NCBI RefSeq assembly: GCF_018873765.1
Contig: NC_057923.1
Span: forward strand, 7,080,413-7,144,412
Direction: 5' to 3'
Source of the DNA: Telopea speciosissima
Lineage: Eukaryota > Streptophyta > Magnoliopsida > Proteales > Proteaceae
Length of the DNA: 64,000 nucleotides
In this document: positions 35,617 through 50,307 of the stretch, in pieces
Layout of the letters: the number at the start of each line of letters is the position of its first letter
Numbering within the stretch: the first letter of the stretch is position 1
The notes under the pieces: generated by a model
What the model saw: the letters and a program-made list of their open reading frames with translations, nothing else
Told to the model about the DNA's origin: nothing
The model's database searches: none
Program-made: the position numbers and the translations under genes

Positions 35617-37367
35617 GTATAACCATGACCTTTTATCTTTGATCAAATGATGATGGGGTATCTTGTTGATATACTGGAACCGGACTAACACCTATCCAGG
35701 ACTTGAAAAGAGAAGGGGTAATTACTATCACTACCCTACATTTAACCTATATTTACTAAAACTACCCTATTTTAAACTTCTTTTCTGAAACTACCCTGCT
35801 TTTAAACTTTTACATCACCTTCTACCCTCTTGTTTTTAAATACCTAGATTGCCCTTCCTTTTCACCTAGTAAACTGCTAGTCTATTTAACCTACCATTCT
35901 TCTTCTATTTTCTACTATTTTTGTCATTAAAATAGTAAAAAATGAAAGCACCCATCTGCCTCTTCTCTCCTTTTTTTTTTCTTCAATTTTTCTATTTAAT
36001 TAATTTTTTATTCCACATTTCATCCTCATCGTTATTCTTCGAATAGATCATGGTTCTTAGTATCGGTATCGTATCGCCCAGTACCAATTTTGCTAGTCAT
36101 CAATACCGATACCATATCGGTAGCACAGTACGAACAAGAGGTAAAATGGTCAAAAAACTCATTTTTAAGGAGATTCAAGGGTAATTTGGTTTGGTACAGC
36201 CGATCCAAGCTGATAGGTATCGGTTTTGTACCGATACCCGTTCTGATACCATGCACTAAAACCATGGAACAGATAAACTCTCTTCAAAGCACCCCACTTC
36301 TTCTCTCCCTGGAGTATAGTGAAAGCAGCAAAAACCCTGGAGGGGATTGGATAAACCCAAGCTTAGATCGTTTGAGTATCTGATTTCATTCCTAAAACTT
36401 CCTAGTACATGGGCTAGCTTATTTTCACCGAACCCATTGAACATTAAATCTCAATCTTAGTAATGGATCTATGTCCAATCCGACCTTAAGATGGGCTTTG
36501 TTCCGATTGGGTGGTCCTTTGGGATCCGTGCCTGTATCGTGAATGCAATAAGATAACCATTCAAATTTAGCTTGTGTTAATCAAAAGTAAGGACTATTGT
36601 TTTTCAAATTTTACATAGCTGGACGAGTTGTGATTTTCTAAGAATATACATGCTATGCAAAGAGTCATCAAAGATCTTAATCTAACAAAAGATTTTGCAT
36701 ATGGGTCTACCAAACTTGGGGTAGAGAAGGGTCTATACTCTATGAAGGAGAAGATTTCGAATCACCATTTTTGGTATGCTTCTATATCTTTGATTAATTC
36801 CATTAGACGAACTTTAAAACTAGGGTGGCAATTCTTAGACCCAGCTTCATTTTTGGGCTATAGTAGCCCATACAGTTATTATTGGACCTGTACATGTTTA
36901 GGTTGAGGTTTGGTTCCATTATATGTATATGGGTAAAATTGTAATTGTGGGGACTAAGATTTCTAAGGTGTCTATATATTGTCTTTGGGAGGGGGGAACC
37001 CTAAATACAAGAAAAAGAGATCACATAGCGAGATGGATATTGATGTAGAGTGTTTTTCTGGTTAGTGAAAAATCTCTGGTTCTTTCAGGTAGATATAAAC
37101 ATTTGTGTTGAATGGTTGAACCATGTTAAGATCCTCATGGTCGCTTGGTTTTTTCCTAATATTTACAAATTTGTCCAGATACTCATAACTCATTTAGTTG
37201 TAAATATTTTATCACTTGAATTACCAAAAAAAAAATATATTTTATCAGTTGGACCCATCAATGTTAGGAATGTGGAAAAATTTTATGATGGGTTTAGGTG
37301 CTAAGTGTAATTGAAGCTCCTGGTTACATAAGAAGATGGACTGCACATTTGAAAGCGTCTAAACCCA

Positions 37368-37368
<1 letters not shown>

Positions 37369-37400
<32 letters not shown>
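37369..37400. repeat. Poly-A tract
   Basis: A run of about 30 A inside copy B, at a place where copy A has only a short A-run. Confidence 0.9.
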
Positions 37401-37404
<4 letters not shown>

Positions 37405-37679
37405 TTGATGTGTTGAGCTTCTGTGGTTTAGCCTAATTTTGCAGTCCAAAGTGTTGGACTAGGTCAGCTAAAACCAGTTTTTATACTAAATCGTCCTGTA
37501 TCGGATTTGAAATTTTGATTCTTTTCAGAATTACTCCTACTATTTGATGCATATAAGATGAAACTGTGGGTCATACCAATCAAATTACTTCTTTTAAATT
37601 TAAATATAAATAAAAACATTAGTGAAAATAAAACATCAATGGAAATCAACACATTGATTTTTTCGCAATTTTTTTTTAA

Positions 37680-37835
37680 CCGTATGCATCCAAAGGTGCA
37701 TGTACAGTTCCTAAAGGATACTATTTTGTCCTAATCAACCGACTTCATCACGAAAGATTACTTATTTTAGGCCAAGAGGTTGATAGCCAGATCTCGAATA
37801 AACTTATTGGTCTCATGGTATATCTTAGTATTCCT
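37680..37835 (+). pseudogene. clpP: Plastid clpP fragment (group II intron end plus exon 2)
   Basis: The frame from about 37730 reads [20 protein letters not shown] followed by [12 protein letters not shown]. This is the start of clpP exon 2, with small changes from the usual plastid sequence. The bases before it (CCGTATGCATCCAAAGGTGC, ATGTACAGTTCC) look like the domain V end of the group II intron that precedes this exon. Homology stops abruptly after LSI. The protein is the plastid Clp protease subunit; this nuclear scrap cannot make it. Confidence 0.75.
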
Positions 37836-37860
37836 ACTCCTAGGAGTGTAGAATGCTTCT

Positions 37861-38031
37861 ATGTTTCTGCTTCACGAATATGATATTTTCTGGGCATTTC
37901 TAATAATATCAAGTGTTATTCCCATTTCGACATTTCTAATTTCTGGAATTTTGACCACAATTAGCGAAGGACCAGAGAAATTTTCTAGTTATGAATCGGG
38001 TATAGAACCAATGGGTGATGCTTGGTTACAA
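37861..38031 (+). pseudogene. ndhC: Plastid ndhC 5' fragment
   Basis: This codes for the first 57 residues of NAD(P)H dehydrogenase subunit 3: [20 protein letters not shown] at the start, [20 protein letters not shown] near the end. The frame is intact, then ends at LQ and runs into poly-T and the flanking repeat, so about half of the 120-residue protein is missing. The bases just before the ATG (GGAGTGTAGAATGCTTCT) may be the plastid leader. It is nuclear-integrated plastid DNA and not a working gene. Confidence 0.85.
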
Positions 38032-38100
38032 ATTTTTTTTTTTTTTTTTTGGATGTGTACTGGGCTGGGCCTTTCTCATCCCAAGCCCGCTCACCTCCCC

Positions 38101-39110
38101 TTCTTTGAACTCAATTAAGTCATTGGTGAATGCTAGATTATATTTCTCCTTCCCAACTTTTATTCATGTCAATGCATTTATTTCTGTGATCTTGGCTTCT
38201 TCACAGCATGTTGAACTTACTAACATTCCAATACTCTACCTTGGTGATACACTGAACTTTTCTGTATGAACTTTTCCATGCTTTACCTTATCCTTCATGA
38301 CCATAAGCCCCATTTCAATTAAAAATGCTCTAACGAAATTCTCCTCTACACTTAAAATTGTTATTGACACCTTGAGTTGTCTGGCCAATAGCTCATGTCT
38401 CCTTTCTAGATGTCTTTCTAGTTCATGTTTTTATCCTTGCTTCAAGGAATTAAATGCATGAATTTACTGTAAGAGAGCAGTAGATAAAAAAAGGGCGCAC
38501 AAGGTTTAGTTTTGAGATTATTGTGTTAATTATTTTTGTTGCTTCTGTTCATCCGGTTATTGAACTTTTTGCCATTTATCCCCTTGTAGATTATCCTTAA
38601 TCCATGAGTATGTACCTTCTTTTGTAATCTCTTGCTCATATGGGCAATTTTCTTCCCAATGATTAATGGCTTCATTATAGTTTGAATGAACAGTGTTGGT
38701 TACATTTGATGATCTTAGCTATTTTGAATTAAGTTATAAAGGACTAAAGGAGCAATATCATTGCCAGGACTTATATGGGACTTCTTTTAATAATTTTGGT
38801 ATTCTCTCATTTGAAAAGAGCACAAATGGAAGGAAGATTGTACCCAGTTACTGTTACCTTGGTTGAGTCAGTCATAAGGTGTGTGTATTGCCTCTACAAT
38901 GGGAGCAGAGTGGAAGAACTTAAGAGTTGCTTCTGGATTGCTGTGATTTATATGAAACATTTTAGTTAAAAGAGGGGGAACATAATTTGCATTGCTGAGC
39001 CCAAGTGATCAGGATTTCACTCTGTTGGGTAGCATTCTCAGCAGAGAAAAACCCAATTTGGGCACTTGTAGGATGGGAACTGACATCAGCCACACTACTG
39101 ATGTCCACCC
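38101..39110. other. Gene-free stretch
   Basis: No gene with a recognisable domain. Short frames on the plus strand look accidental. Confidence 0.45.
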
Positions 39111-39215
39111 GGATCGTCTCGAGGGAGCCCAGTGCCCAGGTTGCTGCAAGGGGGTATCGGCTCAGCCCAACAGCTGGCAGCACCTGGGCATGCTGGGCTC
39201 CCTGGAGACGAGCTA
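39111..39215. repeat. Foldback element, CTCGAGGGAGCCCAG family
   Basis: The left arm CGTCTCGAGGGAGCCCAG pairs with the right arm CTGGGCTCCCTGGAGACGAG. Same family as 20477-20652 and 53761-53934, with a shorter centre. Confidence 0.65.
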
Positions 39216-39764
39216 AATTCTGTGTCCAACCCCCCCCCCCCCCGGTCTGTCATTGAGTCCAAAAGGTAGAACCTTTGTTACAGTTTAAGAACTTGTTTAT
39301 GGTAATTTGTAAACACCAGTTCGTGTGGCTTTTCATGGTACAAGACTTGCTGCCATCCCCCTTTAATAACAAGCTTCAAATCATCAAATACTATATGGTT
39401 GGTTTGTGCACTCTCTTAAAAGTACTGAATTTTCAAGTGTCCAACAGCTTAAAAAAATAACAATAATTTTGCAAGCAGCTCTGGTCGACTTGTTTTACTG
39501 CAGAGAATGAGGTGTTTCCCATGATTGCAAGCAAAAATTACTCAAATTAGAGCATGGAAAGATTATGCAAGTCATAGATTTCATCTGAAGCAAATGATAG
39601 TTCCATACAATATTCTATTAACTACTCTGGAATGGAATAGCTACGAGAGCAAGTAACCTGAAGAACTAGCCTAAGCAAACGAGATGGCCAATAACCTCCC
39701 CATTGCAGAACCAATGAGTGTATTGGTGTTCTTGATTAAAACAAACCCAAATCCTCTATAGCAT

Positions 39765-43165
<3,401 letters not shown>

Positions 43166-43395
43166 TGTGGATCCACATAATTATTATTAGGTCTAATTGG
43201 ATTCAATTGTGGTCCATTACCTATATGAGAAAGAATTGTATATGTGTGGGGATTAGGATTTGGTTTTGGTACATTACATGTATGGGATAGAATTTCTCTG
43301 TGATAAAAACCTATACACAAACAAATGGAGAGTAGTCTAGAGAGTTTTTTAAGTTTAATAGAATATCCAGTTCTATCGGGTGAATGTAGGCATTC
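43166..43395 (+). mobile_element. Copia-like LTR remnant
   Basis: Words such as GGTCCATTACCTATATG, GTGTGGGGATTAGGATTT and AATATCCAGTTCTATCGGGT match in order the LTR-like part of the repeats at 27.6 and 36.9 kb. No gag-pol is attached, so it is a solo or eroded LTR. The ends are uncertain. Confidence 0.4.
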
Positions 43396-43512
43396 ATAAA
43401 GAAGAAAATAAGGATGAAGGCAACAAAAACCATATTAGATGCACTTTCAAATACAACACTACACAACACTAGTGAAAAAGTCCAACCCACTTAATCAAGG
43501 CATTGGGAAATA

Positions 43513-43680
43513 GATCCAAATCCTCTACTACCTTGTTGCCCGATAGGACCGTGCTGCCGAGACACGGTGCTGTGTGTAAAGACTGCCTTACCCCCACTCG
43601 GGCAAGGCGTTTGGGGTAGGGGTAAAGCGAACATTGCATACAGCACGGTCCTACCGGGCAGCTCAGCAGTAGAAGATCCA
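43513..43680. repeat. GC-rich foldback element, GATCCTCTAC family
   Basis: The left side TCCTCTACTACCTTGTTGCC, then CCGATAGGACCGTGCTG, faces the right side CAGCACGGTCCTACCGGGCA followed by CAGTAGAAGATCC. The centre has CTGCCTTACCCC and GGGGTAAAGCG. Closest relative in the window is 45156-45330. Confidence 0.7.
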
Positions 43681-44236
43681 AATTGTTATGAAATAGAGAG
43701 AACTCTGGACTTGAAGGTTAGGCTAAATTGTTAAATATCCCTTTGCCGACACCAGTGACGCGGAATATGTCTCAGATGACGTTAAGAAATGGAAAAAATC
43801 CCTTTGCCCACTACTCTTCCCTTTTGAAATCTTTATCAGTTGTGGGAGGTAAGAGTTGTTTGGAGTTTAAGAAGTAGGTAGATTAAATAAAGGGTTAGGA
43901 TTAAAATTAAATAAGTTGATGGATGAGATGGAAGGGGAGCTGAGAACTTTCAAATCAAAACCCCAAATTGAGTGATTCCAATCGTGTTGGAAAGATTAGA
44001 TTGGTCTTAAAGCCAAGACGCCTTGACTTATTAGGAGTTAGTCTACCTTTTCTTAAGATAAAATCTAAAAAAATAAATTAGGAGTTTTCCAATCTATCTC
44101 ATTAATGTGGTTATAATAACTACATACAACTCCCCGCCTCTAAGTAACGAACCTCATCTTTACTACTATCGTATAACATCTTAGTCTACTCTCTAACTCC
44201 TTAAGTTACTCTCTACTCACGTCGATAACTCCCATA

Positions 44237-44500
44237 TAGGGATGTAAACGGATCGGGTTCGGCTCAGATAGTGCTATATCTACATCCGCATCCGATTAGC
44301 TTTCGGACGGATTCGGATAGTGTTAAACGGATACGGATACGGATCGGATATTTTATCCGTTTACATGTAAATATAGCTTTTTGGATAGCTATACCGTATC
44401 CGTATCCGTATCCGTTTAGCTTTCGGACGGATTCGGATAGTGCTAAACAGATACAGACCCGAATACGGAAACGGATTTCGGCTATTCATTTACATCCCTA
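44237..44500. mobile_element. hAT-type MITE, TAGGGATGTAAACGGATC termini
   Basis: A 264-bp element. The left end TAGGGATGTAAACGG and right end ATTTACATCCCTA are inverted. The flanks CTCCCATA and CTTCCATA agree at seven of eight. The interior repeats ATCCGTATCCG and CGGACGGATTCGGATAG words. Confidence 0.8.
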
Positions 44501-44584
44501 CTTCCATACATGTCATGTCACTCCTTTAGTCACGTGGATAGCTTTCATGCACCTGGTATCCCCTCCAGTTCCCTGTTCAGCCCA

Positions 44585-44700
44585 GTTCCCTAGTCCCTTT
44601 GGGCACAATGACCACCCTACCCTTGCCTGAACACTCTGCCTAGGTGGGATCCACCCCCCTTATTAGAAGGACTGGAACTAGGCCAGGTAGGGAGTTGGAG
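44585..44700. repeat. Repeat with AATTATCTCC terminus, second copy
   Basis: It contains CACAATGACCACCCTACCC and CCTGAACACTCTGCC, and ends GGAGTTGGAGAGATAATTTT. This is the reverse complement of the start of the unit at 31205-31370. Confidence 0.5.
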
Positions 44701-45155
44701 AGATAATTTTCCATCAAAGACTCGGAAAAAAAAAAAAAAAGAATTAAGGAAAAACAGCAGATATGCTGTGGGGATCATTCTTTTATTTTTCTCTCACTCT
44801 CTTCCTCCTAATTCTATCGGAAATAAGTATAGCTACAGATCAAGGGTGTTTTATTGTTCTAAATTATAATAACTCCATCGGTGGGTTTAATCAGATGTTA
44901 AATGATCATTGAACTTTGATAGATGGATCATTTGGACCGATCATGTACATCCAGCGCGACCAGAATCATCTAGTTCCAGCCTAAAGTTTATCCCGGCCCA
45001 TGATCTACTCCATCTTCGTGGGCCTGAAATCGAAATTGAAATTTCAAGCCCAAACAACTACCCATGGATAAAATGATTCCATGACAAGACACTATTCAGA
45101 AATTAAACAAGGTATAATCAAGAGTTTAAATATATCTTGGGATTTCACCAATCCA

Positions 45156-45330
45156 GATCCTCTGCTGCCGAGCTGCCCGGCAGGACCGTGCAGCCCGGAA
45201 ACAATGAGGCGTGCAGTGACTGCCTTGCCCCTGCCCAAACGCTTTGCCCGAGTGGGGGTAAGGCGGTCATTGTGTGCCTCACTGTGTCTGGGCTGCACGG
45301 TCCTGCCGGACAGCTCGGCAGTAGAGGATC
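45156..45330. repeat. GC-rich foldback element, GATCCTCTGC family
   Basis: One of the best-preserved members. The left arm GATCCTCTGCTGCCGAGCTG extends through GGCAGGACCGTGCAG. The right arm mirrors it (CTGCACGGTCCTGCCGG, then GCAGTAGAGGATC). The core reads GACTGCCTTGCCCC against GGGGTAAGGCGGTC. Confidence 0.75.
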
Positions 45331-45928
45331 ACAATCTGGGATTTCATATACAGATCAAGACTGTTAATAACCCTTGTTTTTAAAAAAAGCTTGCAAGAAT
45401 TGCCACAAAGAAAAGCCTAAAAAGAATAAAACATAATTAGGTCCCACAATCCTATTTTTGCTTTGCTTTAATAGGTGTATCTACTAGGTAGTAGGCATGC
45501 ACTAATTTAAGTATGGTTTAAGATTGGTTATTATACATGTATTAGTCTAAAGTTATCATTGATTAAATTACTTTACAGGTACATGATGGGCTTAATTGGT
45601 CCTTGTTTATGAATTCAAGCGCTTTTACCTAGCTGAGTGGATCAAGATTTGATATTAAAGATGTGTCCTTTCAAGGGGTCACCTTTCGAAAAGCTTCATT
45701 AGGCATGTGTCTTTGGGGCTAAGTAGATTTAGAAACAGAATTAAGTAGTGAGATTAATCACTTGTCGATCCTGAATCACTGGAAAAGTTGCATTTAAGAC
45801 AGCCCGCATGCGTCAAAAGGAACTATATTTGTTTAGATTTTGATGTCTTTCATCATGTCTTTTGATGTTAAGCAGTTAAGGGAGAGGATTTTCCAAGCAG
45901 GCGGCTTGGAAAACACATCAATCTTGGG

Positions 45929-46510
45929 TAAGGGTGTAAATCGGTCAGAAGTGGATATTCAGCTCGGTTCTAAAATTCAGTATTCGTATCGAATTTGTAT
46001 GTTTCCAGTTCGGTTCTGATTCTATACTTGGTTTATACTATTGGAAGTAGTTCTCTGTCTGGGAGTGTGGCCTACGCCAGCACTCCCAATTTGTCTATCC
46101 CTCTCATCCTCAAAACAAAGGGGTAGACGCGTCTTTTCATCTGAAGAGGAGAGAAAGATAGACTCATGGGAGTGCTGGCATAGGCCACACTCCCGGACAG
46201 AAAACTTTTTCTCATATATTATAATATAATAGTATTACAAAAATCTAATACGAATACAAGTAAATATATTAATATTATAGTATATTAATATATTAGTATT
46301 ATACTATATTAATATTGATATCCAAATTCAGTTTGGTTTTGGTTTTAACTGCTTGTTCTTATGTCGGATCCGAAAATTAAACAAATCCCACTTCGGTTCT
46401 ATTCCCCAGTTCCTGATTGTAACTAAATTTGATTTGATTTGATTTGATTTGGATTATTCAGTCTGAATTTGGTATCAGTTTTTTGTTCTGATTCTAATTT
46501 AACACCCTTG
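45929..46510. mobile_element. hAT-type MITE carrying a nested foldback
   Basis: It starts TAAGGGTGTAAATCGG and ends ATTTAACACCCTTG. The flanks ATCTTGGG and ATCTTGAG agree at seven of eight. The 582-bp interior has GGTTCTG and TTGATTTGATTT words. A separate foldback sits inside at 46055-46200. Confidence 0.7.
46055..46200. repeat. Foldback inserted in the MITE
   Basis: The left arm CTGTCTGGGAGTGTGGCC plus TACGCCAGCACTCCC pairs with the right arm GGGAGTGCTGGCATAGGCC plus ACACTCCCGGACAG. The centre contains a GGGGTAGACGCGTC word. No clear target duplication. Confidence 0.65.
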
Positions 46511-46610
46511 ATCTTGAGTGCCCATTGCGATTCAAGGACAGGAGGGAGAGAGGAGAGAGAATGTGTACATCAGCTCAGAAAACCTTTTTCCATAATAGTT
46601 AAGGGAGAAT

Positions 46611-46769
46611 GTTTTCTGCGTAGGATGCATGGATCACACCGACTTACAACAGGGGCTAGAATGATCGTCATACCCCATGTATGGTGGAAATTCTGCCCCT
46701 TTTATGCCACCACATGCACTCTCATTGGTCGACGCATGTGGCGTGGCCACTGCATCCCACCCAGAAAAC
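46611..46769. repeat. Foldback-like island, GTTTTCTG family
   Basis: The left end GTTTTCTGCGTAGGATGCA pairs with the right end TGCATCCCACCCAGAAAAC. The centre has GCATGTGGCGTGGCCAC and GGTGGAAATTCTGCCCC, similar to 49783-49945. Confidence 0.55.
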
Positions 46770-47573
46770 AGCTGCTGCCCAAAAGTTAAATAAAAAAAGT
46801 GAAAAAGAGATCCTATGTTCAGCTCAGTGAGTTGGGAGGTTGGGAATAATAGAATTTGGTCTAATCAGATACATTATCATATGACTCCATTAGGGGCCCA
46901 AAAAAAGCTTTTTTTGTAGTAGAAAATATTTATATAATACTAAATGGATTCATAGCCTGTGGGTCCAAGGGAAGAGGACCATTTGCTTTATCTTTAGGTT
47001 AATTGTATTTATTTCTTCTACACATGATACATCCTATTTGATTATGATCCAAATTGTTTGAGAAATGCATGAATTACCATTAATTTGTTTAATCAATCTA
47101 ATAAAACATGTTAAAAAATGGATTAAGCATAGAATGGGCATAGCCCGTAAGAATTGGGATGTAGAGGTCATGGGGGGCACACCATAACTCAAGGAACTGT
47201 CCATATCAACTTGTGGTGAAGCAAACGAGGATCATGGGATTAGGTGGAGCAATTTATTTAACAGAGTTCAAGACAGAGCCCCATGACTTACAGTACAGTG
47301 TGGTCAGTAGTGTTTGCATGATTGCATCCAAGTGGATTCTCCATATACATTTCCATAGGTTTAGAGATTTTCCTTCTTGATTTGATCTATATTCTCCTTG
47401 AGTTTATTATTTATATATTCGTAACTGTTCTCTTAAGAGCCTTCAAGTTCCTACCCTTTTTCCTCTATTCCAGCTTCTCTTACCCTCAAAAAGAATTTCT
47501 CTTTTTTATTTTTCTTGTTATTATTTTTAAAGGTGTTTTTCATCATCTAATGCATTAAGGTTTTGGATTAGAC

Positions 47574-48052
47574 TAGGGATGTAAACGGATAGCCGAAATT
47601 CCGTATCCCATCTGGTTAGGGATTTTCAAATCCGAAATTTTGGTTTTCGAAAAGTATCTGAATTCGTCCAAAAGATAATTCGATTCAAATATTTCCATTT
47701 CAGATCAGATAATATCTGCTTAATTTACTATCTGATTGTAAAATGCAACTATTTTAATATTTTTATAAAAACATACAATGTATTACTATATTACCCTTAT
47801 TATAAACACTTTTATAAGGATATTTTGGTAGGTCCTAACCCAAATCCTTACCATGAGTCGATATAGGTTAGATACGTTTATTAATCGAATCAAATAATAT
47901 CCGGATATCCGATAAACTCTTGAATTCAAATATGATGTTAGGTTTTCAAATTTTGTCGAATATTATAGCGGATACGAATATGTTATTATGTAAATGAATT
48001 CGAATTCAGATAATAGTAAATCCGAGCCGATTCTGATCTGTTTATATCCTTA
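47574..48052. mobile_element. hAT-type MITE with perfect 8-bp duplication
   Basis: A 479-bp element starting TAGGGATGTAAACGGAT and ending ATCTGTTTATATCCTTA. It is flanked on both sides by exactly GATTAGAC. The interior is AT-rich with CGGATATCCG and CGAATTC words and no coding capacity. Confidence 0.85.
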
Positions 48053-48327
48053 GATTAGACCATCTAACAGCTCGATCACTTCAGACTACAAGACATGTCG
48101 AGCCTATCAGATGGGTTACACCCACCTACTCCACATGTGGAGGAAAACTTTCCCCAAATGTTTTCTAGTGGCTTTATTCTTTTATAACTATAATGCACAA
48201 TCAGCTGAGATGACCTTTGAATATAGTGAGAGGAGAGGCCACAGTCATGAATTAATCATACAAAAGTCAAGTGATCTTTCAGGTTTCAATTAATTAAGCA
48301 GGTCAGATGCAAAGATACAAACCCATA

Positions 48328-48394
48328 TGTGTCCTTTGTATTTGTTGTAATTGGGGAGGGGTGTGTCCTTTGTATTTGTTGTAATTGGGGAGGG
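48328..48394. repeat. Two-copy tandem repeat followed by poly-G
   Basis: The unit TGTGTCCTTTGTATTTGTTG followed by TAATTGGGGAGGG occurs twice in a row. A run of about 18 G follows. Confidence 0.85.
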
Positions 48395-48619
48395 GAGGGG
48401 GGGGGGGGGGGGAGAGAAGTGAGTGTGACTGTGTCTGGCCCCTTGAGGGGAGAGGAGGTAGTGGGGGTTGGAGAATGGTCTATGGCCCTAATATCAGATT
48501 TTATAAAGCAAAGCATGTGGCAACTGTTATTGAAGTGAGATTAAAGCTATGTTGGGCTCTCAATTGTTCCCTAAAGTGGCAGCATTACAACCTAAGCCAC
48601 TCCCATCTCTTAAAATAAT

Positions 48620-49316
48620 TTGGGAGATTTGGATGGTTTTATTAATTTGTTAATCTTTAATTTTGGAATCTTTGGTATCTTACCTCTTCTATAAAGTATT
48701 CTGTAAAGAAAAGAGAAGGACTTATTGGTGTGTAAAATTTTATGCTATTTGTTGAAGCCAAACAGATGACCAGGAGACATCCAAGTACACTCTCTTGTTT
48801 ATGGATTAGCAGACCGATTTGCAACTAAACCGGACTTTTTTACACTAATCACGATTATTTTATCCAATGGTTTTATAAAGGATGGGCCAGCAGGATCCAT
48901 AAATTTACTGTTTTGCCAGCTTCGAAATTGTATTGTGGGCCCTGTGAAGCCAAAAAGGGCCTGGTCCAAACACATCAAGAATTACAAAATGAGATAGGGA
49001 TAGAGAGAGATGTCTTTATCTTTTGAGCTTCTTATGCTTTTCTGGTTGGATCTCCCATCAGTCACACCCTTTGGGCCTTAGAGAAATAATGTTATCATAG
49101 ACTATGGAGCCTAAGTGGGCTTGGTGATTTGGGGCCAGAAAAAGCTTAGCTCATTATTACTTAATTGACTTGGGCTGGGGTCGAACTGGTTATTTTAGGA
49201 ATGTTATGTTTGGACTAGCTTGAATGAATGAATAGTGATGGGTTTGCAAGGTGAGGACCACCAAAGGCACAAAAGCTTTGCCAAATGCACGGTAAACGAA
49301 ACAACGCACGTGTGTG
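48620..49316. other. Gene-free stretch
   Basis: No gene, RNA or clear repeat is visible. Confidence 0.45.
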
Positions 49317-49444
49317 TGTTTCGGAAACCGATCCAATGGAATCTGATTGGGAAGGTCTAAAACCAATCTAGCGTGGGCCTGTGTTTCGGAAACCGATTCA
49401 TTGGAACCTGATTGGGAAGGTCTAAATCCAATCTAGAGTGGGCC
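49317..49444. repeat. Two-copy tandem duplication, 64-bp unit
   Basis: The block GTGTTTCGGAAACCGAT through TCTAGCGTGGGCC occurs twice head to tail with a few changes. The unit contains the small palindrome TTTCGGAAA. Confidence 0.9.
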
Positions 49445-49782
49445 AGGTTCTTTTCTGCACCTGTTGCCAACCCAAAAGGCATACTTTACGTTAGGGCATA
49501 GGATGAACCTACATTGATTTCAGCACCACGGCTTTCGCAGGCTTATGCCTTTCCATAAGCACACGAGACCCAAATTTAATAATTCTTTTTCTTGTGGGTT
49601 TGACCCAAATTTAACCCCTTTGACGATCCAAAGACCAGCTTAGATAGGTTACACTCTTTAAAAGCTAGAGCCTGGAATTTTTATTTTTCAGAACAATAGT
49701 TTGGTTTAAACTTTTTAAGCCTCTCTCACTCTCTCCCTAAAATGGAAGGAAAAAATTATCTTAATAAAAATAAAGGAGAAAA

Positions 49783-49945
49783 GTTCTTTCTGGGGGAGCA
49801 TAGGGGCCATCTCAGGCACAATGAGAGGCAAAATAACCATTCCACCCTCATGAAAGGTGGAAATCCCACCCCCCAAAGATGCTAGAGCATGTGCTCTCAC
49901 GGGTTGCCACGTGTGCATGGCCCCCGTGCTCCCCCCACAAAGAAC
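49783..49945. repeat. Foldback element, GTTCTTTCTGGGGGAGCA family
   Basis: The left arm GTTCTTTCTGGGGGAGCATA pairs with the right arm TGCTCCCCCCACAAAGAAC. The inner words GGGGCCAT and ATGGCCCC extend the pairing. The best-formed member of the 'TCATTTCACCC' group. Confidence 0.65.
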
Positions 49946-50154
49946 GTTCCCCCAAAAATAAATACGTTCTATATCAACCATGATAGGACCCGTTAACCTA
50001 CCATGATATATAGGACCCAATAGTCTATTAGTTATAGCCTTAACAGCCCACTTGGGAGCTGTAGAAATAATTTGTCCATCATTCTTAAATATATAATATA
50101 CAAATAGTAGTAAAAGTTTGCATAGTTAGATAAATGTAAAGAATACTATTCCCA

Positions 50155-50294
50155 TTCCCAAGGGATCAGCTCAGATGGCAAAAGATCAACTCCTCAAATA
50201 AGAGGTGATGAGTTCAAACCATCTTGGGGCCTATTCCCACATCCCCTATCCCTCCCCCCCTCCTCCTCCTATTATTGAAGCTCTCCAATTCCAA
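50155..50294 (+). mobile_element. tRNA-derived SINE with 13-bp target duplication
   Basis: The body contains GGGATCAGCTCAGATGGC, which fits the A box of a tRNA-type Pol III promoter, and GAGTTCAAACC, which fits the B box. A pyrimidine-rich tail follows. The flanks AATACTATTCCCA (50142-50154) and AATATTATTCCCA (50295-50307) differ at one base, as expected for LINE-driven insertion. The copy at 56499-56689 is the same family. Confidence 0.85.
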
Positions 50295-50307
50295 AATATT
50301 ATTCCCA

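Larger units (their letters stand above)
36308..38100 (+). repeat. Dispersed repeat copy B, interrupted by plastid DNA
   Basis: Second copy of the 27148-28035 repeat. The same blocks appear in the same order: GAAAGCAGCAAAAACCCTGG, TATGGGTCTACCAAACTTGG, GAATGGTTGAACCATGTTAAG, and finally CATCCCAAGCCCGCTCACC. It has extra sequence at about 36525-36700 and 36940-37020, a long A-run at 37369-37400, and an insert of about 550 bp at 37482-38031. The insert includes plastid gene fragments. Confidence 0.75.

Noticed and set aside
37861..38118. An open frame beginning with an ndhC-like protein, as a possible functional nuclear gene
   Set aside because: Homology ends after 57 residues at a T-run and the rest is translated repeat DNA. 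It lacks a transit peptide, so it is plastid-derived debris.
45632..45710. A tRNA-like 'AGCTGAGTGGATCAAG' word
   Set aside because: No acceptor stem or B box can be paired at the right distance.
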